Below, piece after piece: positions 61,753 to 64,000 of a stretch of DNA of 64,000 nucleotides; the stretch's first letter is position 1; every line of letters starts with the position of its first letter. Position numbers and translations under genes: made by a program. The notes beneath the pieces were generated by a model that saw nothing but the letters and a program-made list of their open reading frames with translations, ran no database searches and was not told the DNA's origin. The stretch is from Tricholoma matsutake (taxonomy: Eukaryota > Basidiomycota > Agaricomycetes > Agaricales > Tricholomataceae): assembly GCA_026075535.2 (NCBI GenBank), contig AP026538.1, forward strand, positions 17,616,337 to 17,680,336, in the 5' to 3' direction.

Positions 61753-62440
61753 CCTGCCCACTCCATTCACTTTGTCTGACTTTGAGGACTCATTGGCTGC
61801 CAGGCCTGATACTCACACTGGCTGTTCTACTACATTGGATGTCTGGCCTTTTCACATTGCAGATTTCAATGATATCCCTGTGCTGGTGACCTCATTTCAC
61901 ACAGACCCCCTTGCATTTAATGTCTCTGACTTTGAAGACTCATTGGTGGCCAGCCCTGGGGCTAGTGCCAGCTATTCAACTACATTGCCTCTCAATGTTG
62001 TGGGCTTTGATGATGTGCCTGGGCCAGTAACCTCTTGCCCACTCCATTTGTGTTTAGTGTCTCTGACTTTGAAGACTCCTTGGTGGCTGGCCCTGGGGCT
62101 AGTGCCAGCCATTCAACTACATTCCCTCTCAATATTGTGCACTTCAATGATGTGCCTGGGCCAGTAACCCCCCTGCCCACTCCATTCACTTTGTCTGACT
62201 GTGAGGACTCATTGGCCACTGGGCCTGATACTTGCACTGGCCATTCTACTACATTGCATGTCTGGCCTATTCATCTTGGAGATTTCAATGATATCCATCT
62301 TTGACTTTGAAGACTCATCAGCAGCTGGGCCCAGTGCTACCACTAGCTGTTCAACTACATTCCCTGCTTTTAGTATTGAGAACTTTGACAGTGATGATTC
62401 CCTGGTGATTGTCACCACATCCCCCAGCTCCCCCCCCTAC
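61753..62440 (+). pseudogene. Tandem-repeat protein gene, five units of about 43-46 residues
   Basis: Units begin near 61760, 61891, 62036, 62171 and 62301. Two alternating unit types share SDFEDSL near the start; units 2 and 3 end STTLPLNVVGFDDVPGPVT, while units 1 and 4 carry PDTHTGCSTTL and a VWPxHxxDFNDI ending. One frame change lies near 62030 between units 2 and 3. No signal peptide or known domain; a Ser/Thr/Asp-rich extracellular or regulatory repeat protein is possible. Element D is inserted near its start. The relation between unit types indicates duplication of a two-unit block. Confidence 0.5.
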
Positions 62441-63000
62441 TAATGCAGAAATAACACTAGTTTTGTCACACCATGCATTGGTTGCTGAGGACATTGAAAT
62501 GGTACCTCATTCTGGTGCCACCCCTTGTTTACTGAGCTATACATATGGTTCATCCAATATTCAGACTTGGAGGCAATCATCCACCCATCCTTCCACCCAT
62601 TCCTCTCCTCCATTGCCCACAGCCACATCTGTCAGGCAGGCTCCTCCAATTCAACCTCAAATATTTCATCATGGCATCAGCATTGCTGGCGCTGGCACCC
62701 AGAGCACATACTGGCCCACAGATGTATTTTGGCACCACCCCTAGTCATGGACTCTGTAACAGCTCTGACCATCACTGTATAGATCCTAATGCCATTGATG
62801 CCTCTGTGTTATCCTCACAATTGTCCATTTCTACTGTATCTGATTTCAATATGCTGGACCCCAACATCTCTCCAGCCCCAACTTCCAATGGGAATGACTT
62901 CAACATTGACAATGACCACTCCCCAGTGCATTTCTTATCACTTTCAACCTCCAAGTTTCCTCCATTCTGCAACCACACTGCTAAGTCCATAAAAGTATAA
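62441..63000 (+). pseudogene. Ser/Thr/Asp-rich 3' part of the repeat-protein gene
   Basis: Continues with low-complexity coding-like sequence in shifting frames: ATSVRQAPPIQPQIFHHGIS, then CIDPNAIDASVLSSQLSIST and VSDFNMLDPNISPAPTSNGN, ending CNHTAKSIKV and a stop at 62998. Composition matches the repeat units. No recognised domain. Confidence 0.35.
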
Positions 63001-63169
63001 GCTTCCTTCTTTATCCCCCACAAATCAACATCACAGATTCGATCCTTATTCTCACTCAACCACGATACCATCTCATCATATTAAGCCACTTTGGGAAAAT
63101 AATGCTTGTAGTAAGAAAGGAAAAATGACTTTGGTTCAAATAATTCAATAAAATTGGTTTTTGTTGGTC

Positions 63170-63830
63170 ATGTGATCATCCAGGTGTTCACTTTCACCAT
63201 TTCACAAGTTTGGAATGCAGTAAGAAAAGCCTTGTAATCTTGATATGCCAGTTGAAGGGAGACATCACCTGTACCAGTCAATGAACCTGGTATGCCAAGA
63301 AGAGTGATGAGTTGCTGTTTAAAAGGCAGAATAGAGGTCAAGGAAGAGGCTGGCAAGAGTAAATCTGAAGTTGGAGTTGGAGCAAGCTGGGTGTCTGATC
63401 AGCCACCTAAAAGTAGAGACTCACAAACTAAATTCCTATAAGAGGATTTAAAACTTATAATGAGAAGCTTCAAGGTAAATTGGTGGTTTAAAACCACCCA
63501 ATCAACCTCTCCATCTTCTTCAATCACAGACTCATATTGACCTCAGACTTTCCAAAGGTCATCCTCACATACAAATACATGCTGATTTTCCTTTAGACTT
63601 TGTCTTAAGACCAATTTAAATTCAAAATCAAAACAACATACTTTTGACAGGTGAGTATGAGTCTCCAAGCTTCTTGAGGATGTGTGTGAGACAGTTGGTG
63701 ACTTCATGCTTGAGCACCATATAAGGCTTGGAGTCATTGGGATTACCATGCATCATATAAACATGGACCTTGCCTACAACTTTTCCCTGCTGGTCATCAA
63801 CATCCATGTGGTCACCAAAGTTAAACACAT
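63170..63830 (-). pseudogene. Unrecognised gene remnant, probably several exons
   Basis: Minus strand. First piece 63828-63628: MFNFGDHMDVDDQQGKVVGK, VHVYMMHGNPNDSKPYMVLK, VTNCLTHILKKLGDSY. A likely intron (63640-63600, short, AT-rich) follows, then QHVFVCEDDLWKV, a TGA where Trp is likely, QYESVIEEDGEVDWVVLNHQ (63590-63480). A third piece at 63356-63168 has SILPFKQQLITLLGIPGSLT and YQDYKAFLTAFQTCEMVKVN. It has the texture of a real protein. Family unknown; host gene or transposon accessory gene both possible. The part from 63830 to the window end shows nothing recognisable. Confidence 0.4.
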
Positions 63831-64000
63831 TGCCAAGTGCATGACCATGTAGGATACCACCTGTGGTACGAGATGCTCCATGTTGACCAGGAGGGCTGAG
63901 GTGGGTTCTGAGGTGGGCTCACCATGAAAACATCTGATCTATCTTAAATAAACCAGTTATCATAAATGAATAATACCTACCATTTGCTGATTGATGATCA

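Overview
The window looks like repeat-dense, mostly non-genic chromosome from a filamentous fungus, most likely an agaricomycete basidiomycete. The grounds are recognition by eye: chromodomain-bearing Ty3/Gypsy elements, Ty1/Copia elements, a Plavaka-type transposase with an N-terminal C2H2 finger, a second Tnp2/CACTA-like transposase, short introns of about 50-68 nt with CTAAC branch motifs, and marked loss of CpG in older copies. No intact host gene was found. Nearly every coding stretch is a decayed mobile element, and many stops sit where CGA has become TGA.

Layout. 1-1390: left-truncated cassette element (tRNA-like module, tandem exon/intron-like units, hairpins), then a tandem-repeat gene remnant (1391-1749). 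1997-3592: TIR element with an 8-bp TSD. 4503-4924: solo LTR. 5216-5931: young hAT-like element. 6.8-8.0 kb: AT-rich tandem repeat. 7990-19491: Copia element 1, split by a complete chromodomain Gypsy element (11729-19432, minus strand, TSD CATAG) that also carries an antisense gene. About 19951-25567: two nested TIR elements and a third terminus. 27584-35601: Gypsy element 2 with 140-bp LTRs, interrupted by an 8-bp-TSD element in its leader and by a solo LTR in its RT. 38200-40107: Gypsy 4 gag plus LTR. 40150-42268: two unrecognised gene remnants. 42310-44338: Plavaka transposase, broken by a solo LTR and then by a TIR element that itself contains another. 46557-51540: Copia element 2 with a CACTA foldback inside. 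51950-55349: Copia 3 fragment joined to the 3' half of Gypsy 3. 55350-57935: Tnp2-like transposase. 58.1-63.0 kb: cassette array and a tandem-repeat gene split by a 1.9-kb TIR element. 63170-63830: gene remnant on the minus strand.

The most unusual material is a modular noncoding cassette shared by two different TIR families. One family has ends GAGGTCTTTACACTCC, the other TAGTGTTTAAAGGTCC; both make 8-bp TSDs. The cassettes combine (a) stem-loops ending a few bases before a 5' splice-site-like GTAAGT, with stems that differ between copies yet still pair; (b) short introns with CTAAC and TAG; (c) at least 20 copies of a hairpin typified by CTGTGAGCAACTGCTCACAG; and (d) GC-rich hairpins followed by T runs. 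In the two best-bounded members of the first family, tRNA-like A-box/B-box modules lie inside both ends and point outward. I know of no described element with this combination.
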